Shown piece by piece: positions 10,639 to 19,747 of a stretch of 64,000 nucleotides of DNA (positions are counted from its first letter, which is position 1; every line of letters begins with the position of its first letter). The stretch is taken from NCBI RefSeq assembly GCF_016495865.1, contig NZ_CP054706.1, forward strand, positions 1,178,001 through 1,242,000. Reading direction: 5' to 3'. The notes under the pieces are model-generated. The model saw only the letters and a program-made list of their open reading frames with translations, did not search any database and was not told where the DNA came from. Source of the stretch: Salicibibacter cibi. GTDB lineage: Bacteria; Bacillota; Bacilli; Bacillales; Marinococcaceae. A program made the position numbers and the translations under genes.

Positions 10639-10737
10639 TTGTATATGTTTATATTGTTAACCATCCTGCTTTTGGGTGTGTTGGGTGTAGCGTACGGAGC
10701 GTATGTCATCGCTCGGGAATTGATGTATAAAAAGTAA
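10639..10737 (+). CDS. Small single-span membrane protein (32 aa)
   Basis: From TTG at 10639 (9 bases after AAGGGGG) or ATG at 10645 to TAA at 10735-10737. One transmembrane helix (FILLTILLLGVLGVAYGAYV) followed by a short charged tail (IARELMYKK). No family recognised; the shape is like CydX/CydS-type or sporulation micro-membrane proteins. The next gene on the opposite strand ends one base after this stop. Confidence 0.5.
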   Translation: MYMFILLTILLLGVLGVAYGAYVIARELMYKK

Positions 10738-11430
10738 TCATTTGATCCGCGGTCGCTGCTTGGACAGCACGGCCGTTTCTACATGACCGCCGTGTACTTG
10801 TTGGAACATTTCCCCGATGTTATTTGTAAGGGTTCGGGTATCGTCTTCGGAGAGTGAAGGACGCAAGTAAAGCAATTGCAAGATTTGTTTCGTGTTTGAA
10901 GAGACACCGCTGCGTTTGCTGTCAACCATCGGGCTTCCGAAGGCTCCATTCTGATCCACATTTGTTATTTTGCCTTTCATATGATTCATCCTTCCGTTCA
11001 ACCCTTCGTACTCATCCGTCTCCTCCCCTGTTCGAATTTCAACAGATCCTTGCAGCTGTTCCAGGTCATATAAGCCGATTGGCATTTGATAATAAAGGGA
11101 AAAGAAGTTATTCAGCATGATTGCCGACGAATCGGATGATGGGAACCCTTTGCCCTGTTTTAGGCGGCGAAAGAGTGCCTCGTGGGAGGGGCGATAACGT
11201 GTTGGATCGACACCGATTTGTTTAAACACTTGTCTCCACTCTTTGACGCCTTCATAATAAGTGATAGGTTGTTCGGACAAATCTAGCTCGACGGTCTTTT
11301 GAAACAACTCGATACGCCCTTTCAGCTCCTTGGGAGGCGTATCGATAGCAATTGATTCGTATTGGAGACAACCGATTTTAAAAGAGGGAACGTATTCCTG
11401 TAAGTCAGGATGTAGTGAAATTTCAATCAT
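10738..11430 (-). CDS. B3/B4 domain protein (phenylalanyl-tRNA synthetase beta-like)
   Basis: A 230-residue cytoplasmic protein resembling the free-standing B3/B4 tRNA-binding/editing-like domain of the phenylalanyl-tRNA synthetase beta chain (COG3382). Features seen are the segment EWRQVFKQIGVDPTRYRPSHEAL, a following RRLKQGKGFP and the hydrophobic core NNFFSLYYQMPIGLYDL, followed by the conserved ERTG-like strand (EIRTGEETDEYEGLNG). Such proteins are suspected to act in trans on mischarged tRNA, but the role is not proved. Convergent with the small membrane ORF; no operon partners. Confidence 0.8.
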   Translation of the reverse strand: MIEISLHPDLQEYVPSFKIGCLQYESIAIDTPPKELKGRIELFQKTVELDLSEQPITYYEGVKEWRQVFKQIGVDPTRYRPSHEALFRRLKQGKGFPSSDSSAIMLNNFFSLYYQMPIGLYDLEQLQGSVEIRTGEETDEYEGLNGRMNHMKGKITNVDQNGAFGSPMVDSKRSGVSSNTKQILQLLYLRPSLSEDDTRTLTNNIGEMFQQVHGGHVETAVLSKQRPRIK

Positions 11431-11692
11431 AACCGAGTGTACATCTCCTTCTCATATTGTAAACGCCTTTATTTTAACATAAAGTGAAACTTTCATCAGA
11501 GGGATCAATCGGAGTGTTAGTCGCCCGTTTATACAGAAGTCAGATTTCAGATGCCAGAGATCGTAAACGCCTTTTTCAGGAAAGAAAGCATGATCTGATC
11601 TTCCGATTTCCGGCTTCCGACGTCTGACTTCCGGAGTAGCGAGCGCATGCCACAGGATCAACAACGGATGTAATGGAAAGTAGGTGAAACCC

Positions 11693-12844
11693 GTGACAAA
11701 CGCCCAGTTAAAAGAAGAACTGATTGCATACAGTAAAAGCATTGGCATTGACAAAATTGGCTTTGCCAGTGCAGATCCGTTTTTGACACTGAAAGAACGG
11801 TTAAGAACACAACAACAATTAGGTTACCAGTCGGGTTTTGAGGAAGAGGACATTGATCTGCGAACGGAGCCTGAACGCTTGTTGCCTTATGCAAAAACGA
11901 TTATCAGCATCGCTCTTGCTTATCCGGCGAAGCTTGAAAATCCACCCAAAGGGGTGAAAGGCAAGCGAAGGGGCATTTTTTGCCGGGCATCTTGGGGTGA
12001 AGATTACCACACCGTTCTCAATGATCGTCTTAAAAAAGTAGAAGCCTTTATTCATGAACGCGTGCCGAGTGCAAAGATGGCGTCCATGGTTGACACAGGT
12101 GCTCTCTCGGACCGAGCGGTTGCTGAACGTGCCGGGATCGGCTGGAGCGGAAAAAATTGCGCGATTATCACCCCTGAATTTGGCTCGTATGTGTACCTTG
12201 GAGATATGATTACGACGATTGCATTTGAACCGGATATACCGATTGATGATCAATGCGGATCATGCAATAAATGTGTGGATGCTTGTCCGACAGGTGCACT
12301 AGTCCAAGGGGGTCAATTGGATTCGAATAAATGCATCGCGTTTCTAACGCAAACAAAAGAAATGATTCCCGAGCGTTTCAGGAAGAAAATCGGCAATCGT
12401 CTGTACGGCTGTGACACATGCCAAGTTGTCTGCCCGGAAAATAAGGGAAAGGGAGAAGAATATCAACCGGAATTTACACCGGACCCGGAAAAGGTAAAGC
12501 CGGAGTTGTTGCCATTGCTTTCGATTTCCAACCGGGAGTTCAAGGAAAAATACGGAAAAATGGCAGGTTCTTGGCGGGGAAAAAAACCGATTCAACGAAA
12601 TGCGGTGATTGCACTTGGCCATTTCCGTGAAAAAGGAGCCGCTCCCAAACTGCAGTCGTTACTTATTCATGACCCCCGCCCTGTGATTCGCGGTTCTGCT
12701 GCCTGGTCGCTAGGAAAAATAGGTGGGAGCGAAGACAACCATGCAGCGCTACAGACTGCCAATGAAAAAGAAGACGATGCTTCCGTACGCGAAGAGATTC
12801 AACAAGCAATGTTAAAACTCGAAAAGGAAGGACAGCATTCATAA
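11693..12844 (+). CDS. queG: Epoxyqueuosine reductase
   Basis: Last enzyme of queuosine synthesis: reduces epoxyqueuosine to queuosine in the wobble position of tRNAs Asn, Asp, His and Tyr using cobalamin and two 4Fe-4S clusters. The two ferredoxin-like cysteine motifs are at CGSCNKCVDACPTG and CDTCQVVCPENKG, and the C-terminal third has HEAT-like repeats. I take GTG 11693 (383 residues), because the N-terminus then matches Bacillus QueG (QLKEELIAYSKSIGIDKIG) and an AGGTG lies 6 bases upstream; GTG 11684 is the alternative. Followed 28 bases later by a DNA-repair methyltransferase gene, and in B. subtilis the neighbour is also yhbB. Confidence 0.93.
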   Translation: MTNAQLKEELIAYSKSIGIDKIGFASADPFLTLKERLRTQQQLGYQSGFEEEDIDLRTEPERLLPYAKTIISIALAYPAKLENPPKGVKGKRRGIFCRASWGEDYHTVLNDRLKKVEAFIHERVPSAKMASMVDTGALSDRAVAERAGIGWSGKNCAIITPEFGSYVYLGDMITTIAFEPDIPIDDQCGSCNKCVDACPTGALVQGGQLDSNKCIAFLTQTKEMIPERFRKKIGNRLYGCDTCQVVCPENKGKGEEYQPEFTPDPEKVKPELLPLLSISNREFKEKYGKMAGSWRGKKPIQRNAVIALGHFREKGAAPKLQSLLIHDPRPVIRGSAAWSLGKIGGSEDNHAALQTANEKEDDASVREEIQQAMLKLEKEGQHS

Positions 12845-12872
12845 ACATACCCACGGGAGAAAGGTGTTAAAT

Positions 12873-13382
12873 ATGGATAAACCATTAATCTTTACGGAGA
12901 TGGAAAGTCCGATCGGCACACTCACCCTTGTTGCCACCGAGAATGGTTTGTGCCAATTGCTGTTTGGAGATTTTAACGGAACGGGTGGGAAAATCCGGAT
13001 GTGGATGGCAAAAAGAAATATGCACCGGGAAATCATCCGGGATGATGCTTATTTTGATGAAACAAAAAAGCAGCTGCAGGAATATTTCCAAGGAAAACGG
13101 CAAATGTTTGATTTACCGGTCGATATGCAGGGCACCTCTTTTCAAAAAAGCGTGTGGGAAGTATTACAGCGCATTCCTTATGGAGAAACACAGTCGTATA
13201 AACAAGTAGCAGTCGCTATTCATTCGCCGAAGGCTGTCCGTGCCATAGGAGCGGCCAACAATAAAAATCCGATCCCCATTATTGTTCCTTGTCACCGGGT
13301 GATCGGGAGCAATGGAGCGATTGTAGGCTATGGTGGCGGGATTGAAAAAAAGAAACAGCTGTTGGAACTGGAAGGTGCTTAG
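12873..13382 (+). CDS. ogt: Methylated-DNA-protein cysteine methyltransferase
   Basis: Suicide repair protein that takes the methyl group from O6-methylguanine or O4-methylthymine onto its own cysteine. 169 residues from ATG 12873 (AAAGGTG site). The active-site block is intact (IVPCHRVIGSNG), as are the DNA-binding helix region (PYGETQSYKQVA) and the C-terminal GYGGGIEKKKQLLELEG. It follows queG closely and shares a terminator, so the two are probably one transcript. A second paralogue (adaB, 54834-55313) sits in the integrated element. Confidence 0.93.
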   Translation: MDKPLIFTEMESPIGTLTLVATENGLCQLLFGDFNGTGGKIRMWMAKRNMHREIIRDDAYFDETKKQLQEYFQGKRQMFDLPVDMQGTSFQKSVWEVLQRIPYGETQSYKQVAVAIHSPKAVRAIGAANNKNPIPIIVPCHRVIGSNGAIVGYGGGIEKKKQLLELEGA

Positions 13383-13412
13383 ATGGGCTGAAACTACGGC
13401 CCGTCTTTTTTT
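13382..13412 (+). terminator. Terminator after queG-ogt
   Basis: GATGGGC at 13382-13388 pairs with GCCCGTC at 13399-13405, followed by seven T's. Confidence 0.85.
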
Positions 13413-13548
13413 AGCAGGTAAGAAAGTATAAATTGTATGGATGATTAGGATATTCTTGGCGATAAGTCAAGTTTTTTTAATCGGTGATGTTTTTCGCAGC
13501 GGGGCATAATGTAGTGATTAGAAGTGATTTCGTGAAGGGGGGAGCGGG

Positions 13549-14454
13549 TTGGATAGGGAGACGAAGCAGCTATTTGAAAAGCATCTTAGTCAATTAAACC
13601 AGTGTCATTTAGATGGAACGAAGGTTAAGGCGATGACAGATGATGAGCGCAAATGCTTTGAAAGGGAGCAAAAGCGAATGAAGCAAAGCAATACACGCGT
13701 GCTGAAGATGAGCGGGCAGATTGTTCCTTATCGCTATACATCATGTGGGCATGATCGTACCGTTTATTATACGTATGATTATGCAAGGTTTGTTCTTGCC
13801 AACGAAAGCTATTATCTTGAGGAATCGAGAGAATACCGACGATCGGTTTTAAAAGGAAAAAAAATCATTCAAGATAGACGGCTGCCAGCGCCCAATCCCG
13901 GTGAGATGAAAAGAGGAGCATTCGAATCCTTGAATGATTCACGAAATTCTCTTGAACGAACGCCTAACTATAACCGGTTGGAAGCGGTGAAATACGCGGA
14001 GCGTTGGTGGAATGCTTATAATCCCCAATATCGTCATTTTACGGATAATTGCACGAATTTTATTTCCCAATGTTTAAAAGCAGGGGGGGCACCGATGCAC
14101 GGTGCTCCTCACAGGGAAAAGGGTTGGTGGTATACGGGCGAAAACTGGAGTTACAGTTGGGCGGTTGCCCATTCGATGCGTTGGCATTTAAGTGGCACTA
14201 CGACGGGGCTGACGGCAAAAGAGGTGGAAAGAGCCACTGATTTACAACCTGGAGATATTATTTGTTATGATTTCGATGGCGACGGTCGCTGGGAGCACAA
14301 TACGATTGTCGTCATGAAAGATGGGAATCATGAGCCGCTTGTAAATGCTCAAACCGAGAACAGCCGTAATCGATATTGGAACTATGAAGATTCTACGGCC
14401 TGGACCCCGAATATCGCTTATAAGTTTTTTCAAATGAATGATCAAATGACGTGA
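13549..14454 (+). CDS. yhbB: Amidase-like domain protein (YhbB type)
   Basis: 301 residues from TTG 13549, which has a strong GGGGGGAG site. The C-terminal half is an amidase_6 (NlpC-like cysteine hydrolase) domain: catalytic block [14 protein letters not shown] near residues 167-180, conserved W's in the [13 protein letters not shown] stretch and the histidine in [10 protein letters not shown]. There is no signal peptide, so it acts in the cytoplasm or a spore compartment. In B. subtilis yhbB lies between queG and trmL exactly as here. Substrate unknown; probably a sporulation-linked cell-wall or peptide hydrolase. Confidence 0.85.
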   Translation: MDRETKQLFEKHLSQLNQCHLDGTKVKAMTDDERKCFEREQKRMKQSNTRVLKMSGQIVPYRYTSCGHDRTVYYTYDYARFVLANESYYLEESREYRRSVLKGKKIIQDRRLPAPNPGEMKRGAFESLNDSRNSLERTPNYNRLEAVKYAERWWNAYNPQYRHFTDNCTNFISQCLKAGGAPMHGAPHREKGWWYTGENWSYSWAVAHSMRWHLSGTTTGLTAKEVERATDLQPGDIICYDFDGDGRWEHNTIVVMKDGNHEPLVNAQTENSRNRYWNYEDSTAWTPNIAYKFFQMNDQMT

Positions 14455-14544
14455 AAGAAGGCTTCTCGGTCGTTCCGGGAAGCCTTGAAATGTCACATGT
14501 ATGCTATACTATTAGCGTGAATTTATACAAAGGTGGCAATTGAA

Positions 14545-15021
14545 ATGAGCCTACATATTGTTTTGCATGAACCGGAAATCCCCGCTAATACAGGGAATAT
14601 TGCCAGAACAAGCGCAGGAACCGGGACGTTTCTCCATTTAATTCACCCTTTGGGTTTTTCGACGGAAGATCGCATGTTAAAACGTGCCGGTTGCGATTAT
14701 TGGCCGCATGTTCTTATTAAGCACCATGAATCCCTCGACGCATTTTTAGCGGATAAAAAGCGAGAGAATCTTTATTTTGTTGAAACGACCGGGAGTATGC
14801 CGTATTCGTCCTGTGATTACCGGGATGTCACGCAGGATTATTATTTTATTTTCGGAAAGGAAACAAAGGGCCTGCCGGCGAATATCGCAAAAGCGTATCC
14901 GGAACGTTGCATTCGTTTGCCGCAAAATGATCAAGTGCGGTCGCTCAATCTTTCGAATGCCGTGGCCGTTGTTGTCTACGAAGCATTGCAACAGCAATCG
15001 TTTCCAGGACTTCGTTATTAG
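14545..15021 (+). CDS. trmL: tRNA (cytidine/uridine-34-2'-O)-methyltransferase
   Basis: SPOUT-fold enzyme that methylates the ribose of the wobble base in tRNA-Leu isoacceptors with S-adenosylmethionine. 158 residues, the usual length. Seen: N-terminal HEPEIPANTGNIART, the knot region FGKETKGLPANI, and the C-terminal motif RLPQNDQVRSLNLSNAVAVVVYEA. The ATG at 14545 follows AAAGGTGG by 8 bases; GTG 14533 is less likely. Known as cspR in Bacillus, where it has the same neighbours. Confidence 0.94.
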   Translation: MSLHIVLHEPEIPANTGNIARTSAGTGTFLHLIHPLGFSTEDRMLKRAGCDYWPHVLIKHHESLDAFLADKKRENLYFVETTGSMPYSSCDYRDVTQDYYFIFGKETKGLPANIAKAYPERCIRLPQNDQVRSLNLSNAVAVVVYEALQQQSFPGLRY

Positions 15022-15059
15022 AAAACTTGGCTTTTCGCCACGCTTTTATGGCGAAAGCT
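15017..15059 (+). repeat. Dispersed stop-codon-linked hairpin element, copy 1
   Basis: The 24 bases 15017-15040 (ATTAGAAAACTTGGCTTTTCGCCA) overlapping the trmL stop recur at 41601-41624 over the yhaX stop, with one base different. Here the element continues into a hairpin (TTCGCCA with TGGCGAA to 15059), probably serving as a 3' end structure. A related sequence in the other orientation lies at 44281-44321. Confidence 0.6.
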
Positions 15060-15122
15060 TTAGTTGCACTTATGCAGGTAAACAAAAATACCCTTGGGAT
15101 CAGCAAGGGTATCGGCATTCCA

Positions 15123-15212
15123 TTATGGTTGATGGGGCTTTGAATTGCGGCCGGCTGTCCAAATGGAGATGAGGAAGGCGAGGCAAACGCCGAGTATAAG
15201 AAGTATGTCCAT
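15123..15212 (-). CDS. Small membrane protein (29 aa)
   Basis: ATG at 15212 preceded at ideal distance by AAAGGAGG on the minus strand. The product is one transmembrane helix (ILLILGVCLAFLISIWTAG) with a short polar tail (RNSKPHQP). No family recognised. The excellent ribosome-binding site is the best reason to believe it. It lies alone in the gap between trmL and the ABM protein gene. Confidence 0.6.
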   Translation of the reverse strand: MDILLILGVCLAFLISIWTAGRNSKPHQP

Positions 15213-15401
15213 TACGAGTGGCCTCCTTTTGCTATGTAAGATCCTGTACAACAATTTCTTATCACTTATTATAACGGAAATGATGCGGATTGTATACGGG
15301 TGCTTTGACAAAAAGGAGACGGCCTATGCATCCGTTGCCAAAATGTGGCTTGGCAAGCTATACTGATGGTGGACGACATGAATAAAGGAGGAGTCGCTAC
15401 G

Positions 15402-15704
15402 ATGTATGTGGTGATGAATGAGCTTAAAGTGGAACCGGATCAAAAAGATCATTTGAAAGCGCGTTTTGAAAAAAGCAAAGATCGGATGAAGGATGTGCCG
15501 GGTTGTTTGGAATTTCTTTTCTTGGAAAGCGGAGAAGAAACGGATACGTTGGTCGTTTATACGAAGTGGGATACGAAGGAAAACTACGAGAACTGGCTGG
15601 AAAGCGATGCATTCAAGAAAGCACACGGCGGCAAATCTTCAGGTGAACAACAACCATCAACGACGAACCGTCTTCGTTCGTTTAACGTCGTTTTCCATAC
15701 GTGA
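15402..15704 (+). CDS. ABM-domain protein, heme-degrading monooxygenase-like
   Basis: 100-residue dimeric alpha+beta barrel protein of the antibiotic biosynthesis monooxygenase superfamily (IsdG/HmoA group). Seen are the first strand with MNELKVEPDQKDHLKARFE, the loop VPGCLEFLFLES and the strand-helix block TLVVYTKWDTKENYENWLESDAFKKAH. These proteins in Firmicutes often cleave heme to release iron, but family members also have other oxygenase roles. ATG 15402 has AAAGGAGGAG upstream. Single gene with its own terminator. Confidence 0.82.
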   Translation: MYVVMNELKVEPDQKDHLKARFEKSKDRMKDVPGCLEFLFLESGEETDTLVVYTKWDTKENYENWLESDAFKKAHGGKSSGEQQPSTTNRLRSFNVVFHT

Positions 15705-15717
15705 GTTTCCTTTGACA

Positions 15718-15745
15718 ACTCGGCTTATATGCCGGGTTTCTTTTT
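15718..15745 (+). terminator. Terminator after the ABM-domain gene
   Basis: ACTCGGC (15718-15724) with GCCGGGT (15731-15737), then TTCTTTTTTTT. Confidence 0.8.
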
Positions 15746-15926
15746 TTTCTAACCCCGGACGGCCTTTTTTTTCAAATGGTTATTGCGTCTGGCTTCCCTG
15801 CATAGAATGCAAAGACACAAGCAATTCATCCTAAGTCCCGGAGTTCCGCCAAAAGGATCCCCGGTTTCTTAAGCATTCACCGTTCAATTAGACTCAAGGA
15901 AGATTCATTAAAAGGGAGGCCAATCG

Positions 15927-17828
15927 GTGGATATTTTAGAAAAAATGCAGAAGCATCGCAATGATCAAGAGAATTTAAGGTGGGAAGGTACGTTTAAAGA
16001 GTACTTGGAGTTGCTGAAACAACGTCCGGAAATTGCTCAAACAGCCCACTCTAGGGTATATAACATGATCAGAAATAAAGGGATGGAAGAAGACGAGGAA
16101 GGAGATGTAAAACGCTATCCGTTCTTCAGTCAACATCTTTTCGGACTTGAAGATTCGATTGAAAAGTTAGTGGAGGAATACTTTCATTCTGCGGCTAAAC
16201 GCCTTGATGTACGCAAACGGATCCTGTTACTTATGGGACCGGTAAGCGGCGGAAAGTCCACGATCGTAAACTTATTAAAACGTGGATTGGAGGAATACTC
16301 TTACACGGATGAAGGGGCTGTGTACGCGATCAAAGGCTGTCCGATGCAAGAAGACCCGCTCCATTTAATCCCTTATCATTTGCGTGATGAATTTTATGAA
16401 GCGTATGGAATTCGAGTGGAAGGGGCGCTTTCGCCGCTTAATACAATGCGTTTGGAACAAGAGTACGGGGGGCGAGTAGAAGATGTGATGGTGGAGCGGA
16501 TCTTCTTTTCCGAGGATCGCAGAACCGGCATCGGCACCTTTAGTCCATCCGACCCCAAATCACAGGACATTGCCGACCTTACCGGCAGCATTGATTTTTC
16601 CACGATTGCGGAGTATGGCTCGGAATCCGACCCGAGAGCTTATCGTTTTGACGGGGAATTGAATAAAGCAAACCGCGGGCTTATGGAATTTCAGGAGATG
16701 CTTAAGAGTGATGAGAAATTTCTTTGGCATTTGCTTTCATTATCGCAAGAAGGAAATTTCAAAGCCGGTCGTTTTGCTTTGATAAGTGCGGATGAGCTAA
16801 TCGTCGCCCATACGAATGAAGCGGAATATCGGTCATTTATCAATAATAAAAAGAACGAAGCCCTGCAATCGAGAATCATTGTCATGAACGTTCCCTATAA
16901 TTTAAAAGTGACCGAAGAGGAACGCATTTATGATAAAATGATCGCGGAAAGCGATATGACGCACGTGCATATTGCCCCTCATGCATTGCGGACCGCAGCG
17001 ATATTTTCCGTGCTTACAAGGCTGAAGGAATCGCAAAATCAAGGCATTGATCTCTTGAAAAAACTCCGCCTTTATGATGGAGAAATCGTGGAAGGATTTA
17101 AAGATCAAGACGTGAAAGATTTGAAAAATGAATATCAGGATGAAGGCATGTCGGGCATCGATCCCCGTTACGTCATCAATCGCATTTCATCGGCCATCAT
17201 TCGCAAAGATGCGGCATCCATTAACGCCCTTGATGTTTTGCGGTCATTGAAGGAAGGCTTGGATCAGCATGCATCGATCAGCAAAGAAGACCGGGAACGT
17301 TATAAAGACTTTATCTCCGTCGCCCGCCGAGAATATGATGAAATTGCCAAAAAAGAAGTTCAAAAAGCATTTGTTTATTCTTATGAAGAACAGGCAAAAA
17401 CACTCGTCAATAATTACTTGGATAACGTTGAAGCCTACTGTAACAACCATACGATTTATGACCCGATTACAGGCGATGAATTAAACGCCGATGAAAAACT
17501 CATGCGCTCCATTGAAGAGCAAATCGGCATTTCCGAGAATGCAAAAAAAGCATTTCGTGAAGAAATACTCATCCGTATATCGGCTTATGCGCGTAAAGGA
17601 CACAAATTTGATTACAATTCCCATGAACGTCTCAGGGAAGCGATTCAAAAGAAATTATTTGCTGATTTAAAAGATGTTGTGAAAATAACAACGTCCGTAC
17701 AAACACCGGATGAGGAGCAATTGAAAAAAATCAACGAAGTGATTGCACGTCTTGTTGATGAACACGGGTACAATACTCATTCCGCGAATGATCTCCTCAA
17801 GTATGTCGGCAGCTTATTAAATCGCTAA
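15927..17828 (+). CDS. prkA: Serine protein kinase PrkA
   Basis: 633-residue AAA+ protein kinase/ATPase expressed in the mother cell of sporulating Bacillus and, as YeaG, in nutrient-stressed enterobacteria. The N-terminal AAA core has Walker A GPVSGGKS at 104-111; the C-terminal half carries the PrkA-specific kinase-like domain. Length and N-terminus (MDILEKMQKHR) match B. subtilis PrkA. GTG start at 15927 with AAGGGAGG upstream. Works with YhbH (19748) and, in enterics, with the SpoVR homologue YcgB; both are in this window. Followed by a strong terminator. Confidence 0.96.
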   Translation: MDILEKMQKHRNDQENLRWEGTFKEYLELLKQRPEIAQTAHSRVYNMIRNKGMEEDEEGDVKRYPFFSQHLFGLEDSIEKLVEEYFHSAAKRLDVRKRILLLMGPVSGGKSTIVNLLKRGLEEYSYTDEGAVYAIKGCPMQEDPLHLIPYHLRDEFYEAYGIRVEGALSPLNTMRLEQEYGGRVEDVMVERIFFSEDRRTGIGTFSPSDPKSQDIADLTGSIDFSTIAEYGSESDPRAYRFDGELNKANRGLMEFQEMLKSDEKFLWHLLSLSQEGNFKAGRFALISADELIVAHTNEAEYRSFINNKKNEALQSRIIVMNVPYNLKVTEEERIYDKMIAESDMTHVHIAPHALRTAAIFSVLTRLKESQNQGIDLLKKLRLYDGEIVEGFKDQDVKDLKNEYQDEGMSGIDPRYVINRISSAIIRKDAASINALDVLRSLKEGLDQHASISKEDRERYKDFISVARREYDEIAKKEVQKAFVYSYEEQAKTLVNNYLDNVEAYCNNHTIYDPITGDELNADEKLMRSIEEQIGISENAKKAFREEILIRISAYARKGHKFDYNSHERLREAIQKKLFADLKDVVKITTSVQTPDEEQLKKINEVIARLVDEHGYNTHSANDLLKYVGSLLNR

Positions 17829-17840
17829 AACATAAAGGAT

Positions 17841-17882
17841 AAAAAATCGAGTGTGGGACCTCTTTCCCAACTCGATTTTTTC
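17841..17882 (+). terminator. Terminator after prkA
   Basis: AAAAAATCGAGT...GGGA pairs with TCCC..ACTCGATTTTTT; bidirectional shape between prkA and the convergent secreted-protein gene. Confidence 0.85.
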
Positions 17883-17886
17883 CTAA

Positions 17887-18819
17887 TCAATGCAGTTCAT
17901 ATACTCCATATTGATGCGGGTAAGGCAGTAGCGGATGAACCGGCAAGAAAAACGACGGAGTTGTCACAGGAGGAATGACGACTTCTTCTTCATTATAGGG
18001 GTCAAGCTGGCGAATCACATAAGCTTCATCACGTTCGTCTTCGATATCGACGGGGAAGACGCTATAAATTCGCTCGCTTTCTGAAGCTTCTTCTTCACCT
18101 TCATCCTCTTCACCGGAATCGAACGTAAAGGTATGATTTTCTACTTGGTTGGGTGGCTGCCATTCATGGTGGTCCCCATTAATGTAGAATGACTGCTTGT
18201 ACCCTTGCTCCAATGTGGAGCCACTTTGACTTTCCAATGAAGGATCGATATACAAATGGTATAAACCTCCGGTTTCATAGCCGTCGGTCGGTGGAAGCAC
18301 TTGAATTTGCGTCGGAGATGAGATCAGAATGACATTGTCTTGCCTTTCATTTTCTTCGTCCACGACATAAATCAAATCATTGCTCACATCCTCCTCCGAC
18401 ACATCTTCATCGAATTCCAACGTCCAGGAATAACGGTCGTGGACGTCAGTGGTCGGAAGCTGTTCGTAAGTTATTCCATTTTTTTCTTCATGTAATCGCA
18501 CATTTTGGACATCTTCAGGAACTGTCGTTTTTGCCTGTGGGTGGGTTTCTGTGTGCAAAATGCCGTCTTGGTCATCCTGTGGAGGATAAGAGAGTGAATA
18601 ATCGATGTTCCACCCATGGTCTCCTTCATAAGAATCGACAATGGATATTTGGTACCCTGTATTTGGATGCGGTCCCCAATCAAGCGTCACTTGATCCCCC
18701 TCCCGTTCCATCTCGACCGCAGGAGGATGATCGTAAGATACTTGGGAATGGGCAAGCTCGGGAATAGTAAATAAATGGACAAGCAAAATAGAAATGAGCC
18801 AACGCTTCATAGTTTTCAT
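17887..18819 (-). CDS. Secreted acidic protein with PrcB-like and SbsA Ig-like regions
   Basis: 310 residues (or 307 from the second ATG at 18810, which is better spaced from GGGGTG). Signal peptide at the N-terminus (WLISILLVHLFTIPELAHS). Residues about 30-65 resemble the PrcB/protease-complex-inhibitor type strand (WGPHPNTGYQISIVDSYEG). The middle matches the style of the SbsA/Ig-like domain found in Bacillus surface proteins (WTLEFDEDVSEEDVSNDLIYVVDE...N). A D/E tract and a Pro-rich tail follow. Very acidic, as expected for an exported protein of a salt-adapted bacterium. Function unknown; convergent with prkA and divergent from the signal peptidase gene. Confidence 0.65.
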   Translation of the reverse strand: MKTMKRWLISILLVHLFTIPELAHSQVSYDHPPAVEMEREGDQVTLDWGPHPNTGYQISIVDSYEGDHGWNIDYSLSYPPQDDQDGILHTETHPQAKTTVPEDVQNVRLHEEKNGITYEQLPTTDVHDRYSWTLEFDEDVSEEDVSNDLIYVVDEENERQDNVILISSPTQIQVLPPTDGYETGGLYHLYIDPSLESQSGSTLEQGYKQSFYINGDHHEWQPPNQVENHTFTFDSGEEDEGEEEASESERIYSVFPVDIEDERDEAYVIRQLDPYNEEEVVIPPVTTPSFFLPVHPLLPYPHQYGVYELH

Positions 18820-19044
18820 TCACCCCATTGGTGCCCTCTTTGATTAGTCGCAAACATAGATAAATGCGTTACATACCTATCCATATTCTTTACAAAAAAC
18901 AGGAAAAATGCAAGTGAAAAGTCAAAAAGTGTGTAATAAATCGAGGGAAGAAACCGATCCTGCTGAAACACTAATCCAATTTCGTTTGTCGTGCGAATGA
19001 ATGAATGGTACATTAATAAGTGGAATGAAAATGGGGGAATAGAT

Positions 19045-19584
19045 GTGAACAAGATCGCAAAGGAATTATGGGATTGGGTTGTAACGTTTGCAGTAGTCAT
19101 TATCATCGTATTCATTGTTCGCACGTTTTTATTTGCAAACTATATGGTCCATGGGGAGTCCATGATGCCGACAATCGAAAGCGAGGAGCGGCTGATTATT
19201 AATAAAATTAGTTATGAATTCTCTGAACCGGACCGAAACGATCTTATCGTCTTTAACGCGACCGAGGAAAACGATTATATAAAACGGGTGATCGGGATCC
19301 CCGGAGATGATGTGAGCTACGAAAATGATACACTATATATAAATGATGAAGCCGTGGAAGAGCCATTTTTAGACCACGCGTATAACGGAGAAATTACGGA
19401 AGATTTTACTCTCGAGGAATTAACGTCCGAACCGGTTGTTCCGGACGATCATTTATTTGTGTTGGGAGATAATCGAAACAATAGCCAGGATAGCCGCAAC
19501 ATCGGTTTTGTTCCATATGAGGATGTAGTCGGAAAAGCGAGCTTCAGGTATTGGCCGCTCAGTGAATTTACATTTATTGATTAA
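19045..19584 (+). CDS. sip: Type I signal peptidase
   Basis: Membrane-anchored serine protease that removes signal peptides of secreted proteins. 179 residues from GTG 19045 (GGGGGAA site). One N-terminal transmembrane helix (VVTFAVVIIIVFIVRTFLF), catalytic Ser39 in HGESMMPT and Lys80 in DYIKRVIG, and the C-terminal box GDNRNNSQDSRNIGFV. It is of the Gram-positive SipS/SipT type. The upstream ATG at 18991 gives a polar extension and is not preferred. Own terminator downstream. Confidence 0.94.
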   Translation: MNKIAKELWDWVVTFAVVIIIVFIVRTFLFANYMVHGESMMPTIESEERLIINKISYEFSEPDRNDLIVFNATEENDYIKRVIGIPGDDVSYENDTLYINDEAVEEPFLDHAYNGEITEDFTLEELTSEPVVPDDHLFVLGDNRNNSQDSRNIGFVPYEDVVGKASFRYWPLSEFTFID

Positions 19585-19610
19585 GACCTTTAATGGGTCT
19601 TTTTTTTCTT
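19583..19610 (+). terminator. Terminator after signal peptidase gene
   Basis: AAGACC (19583-19588) with GGGTCTT (19595-19601), followed by a T run. Confidence 0.8.
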
Positions 19611-19747
19611 ATGAATTAATACAATTCTACGATTTTGCTGCATAGGATGGTATAACACGATGTGTCCGAGGTGTCGTGAAACGGAGTGCCTCCCTCGGTA
19701 TATAAAAGTTTTCAGTGGCTAGAAAAATCCCAAAGGAGGGGTTTAAG

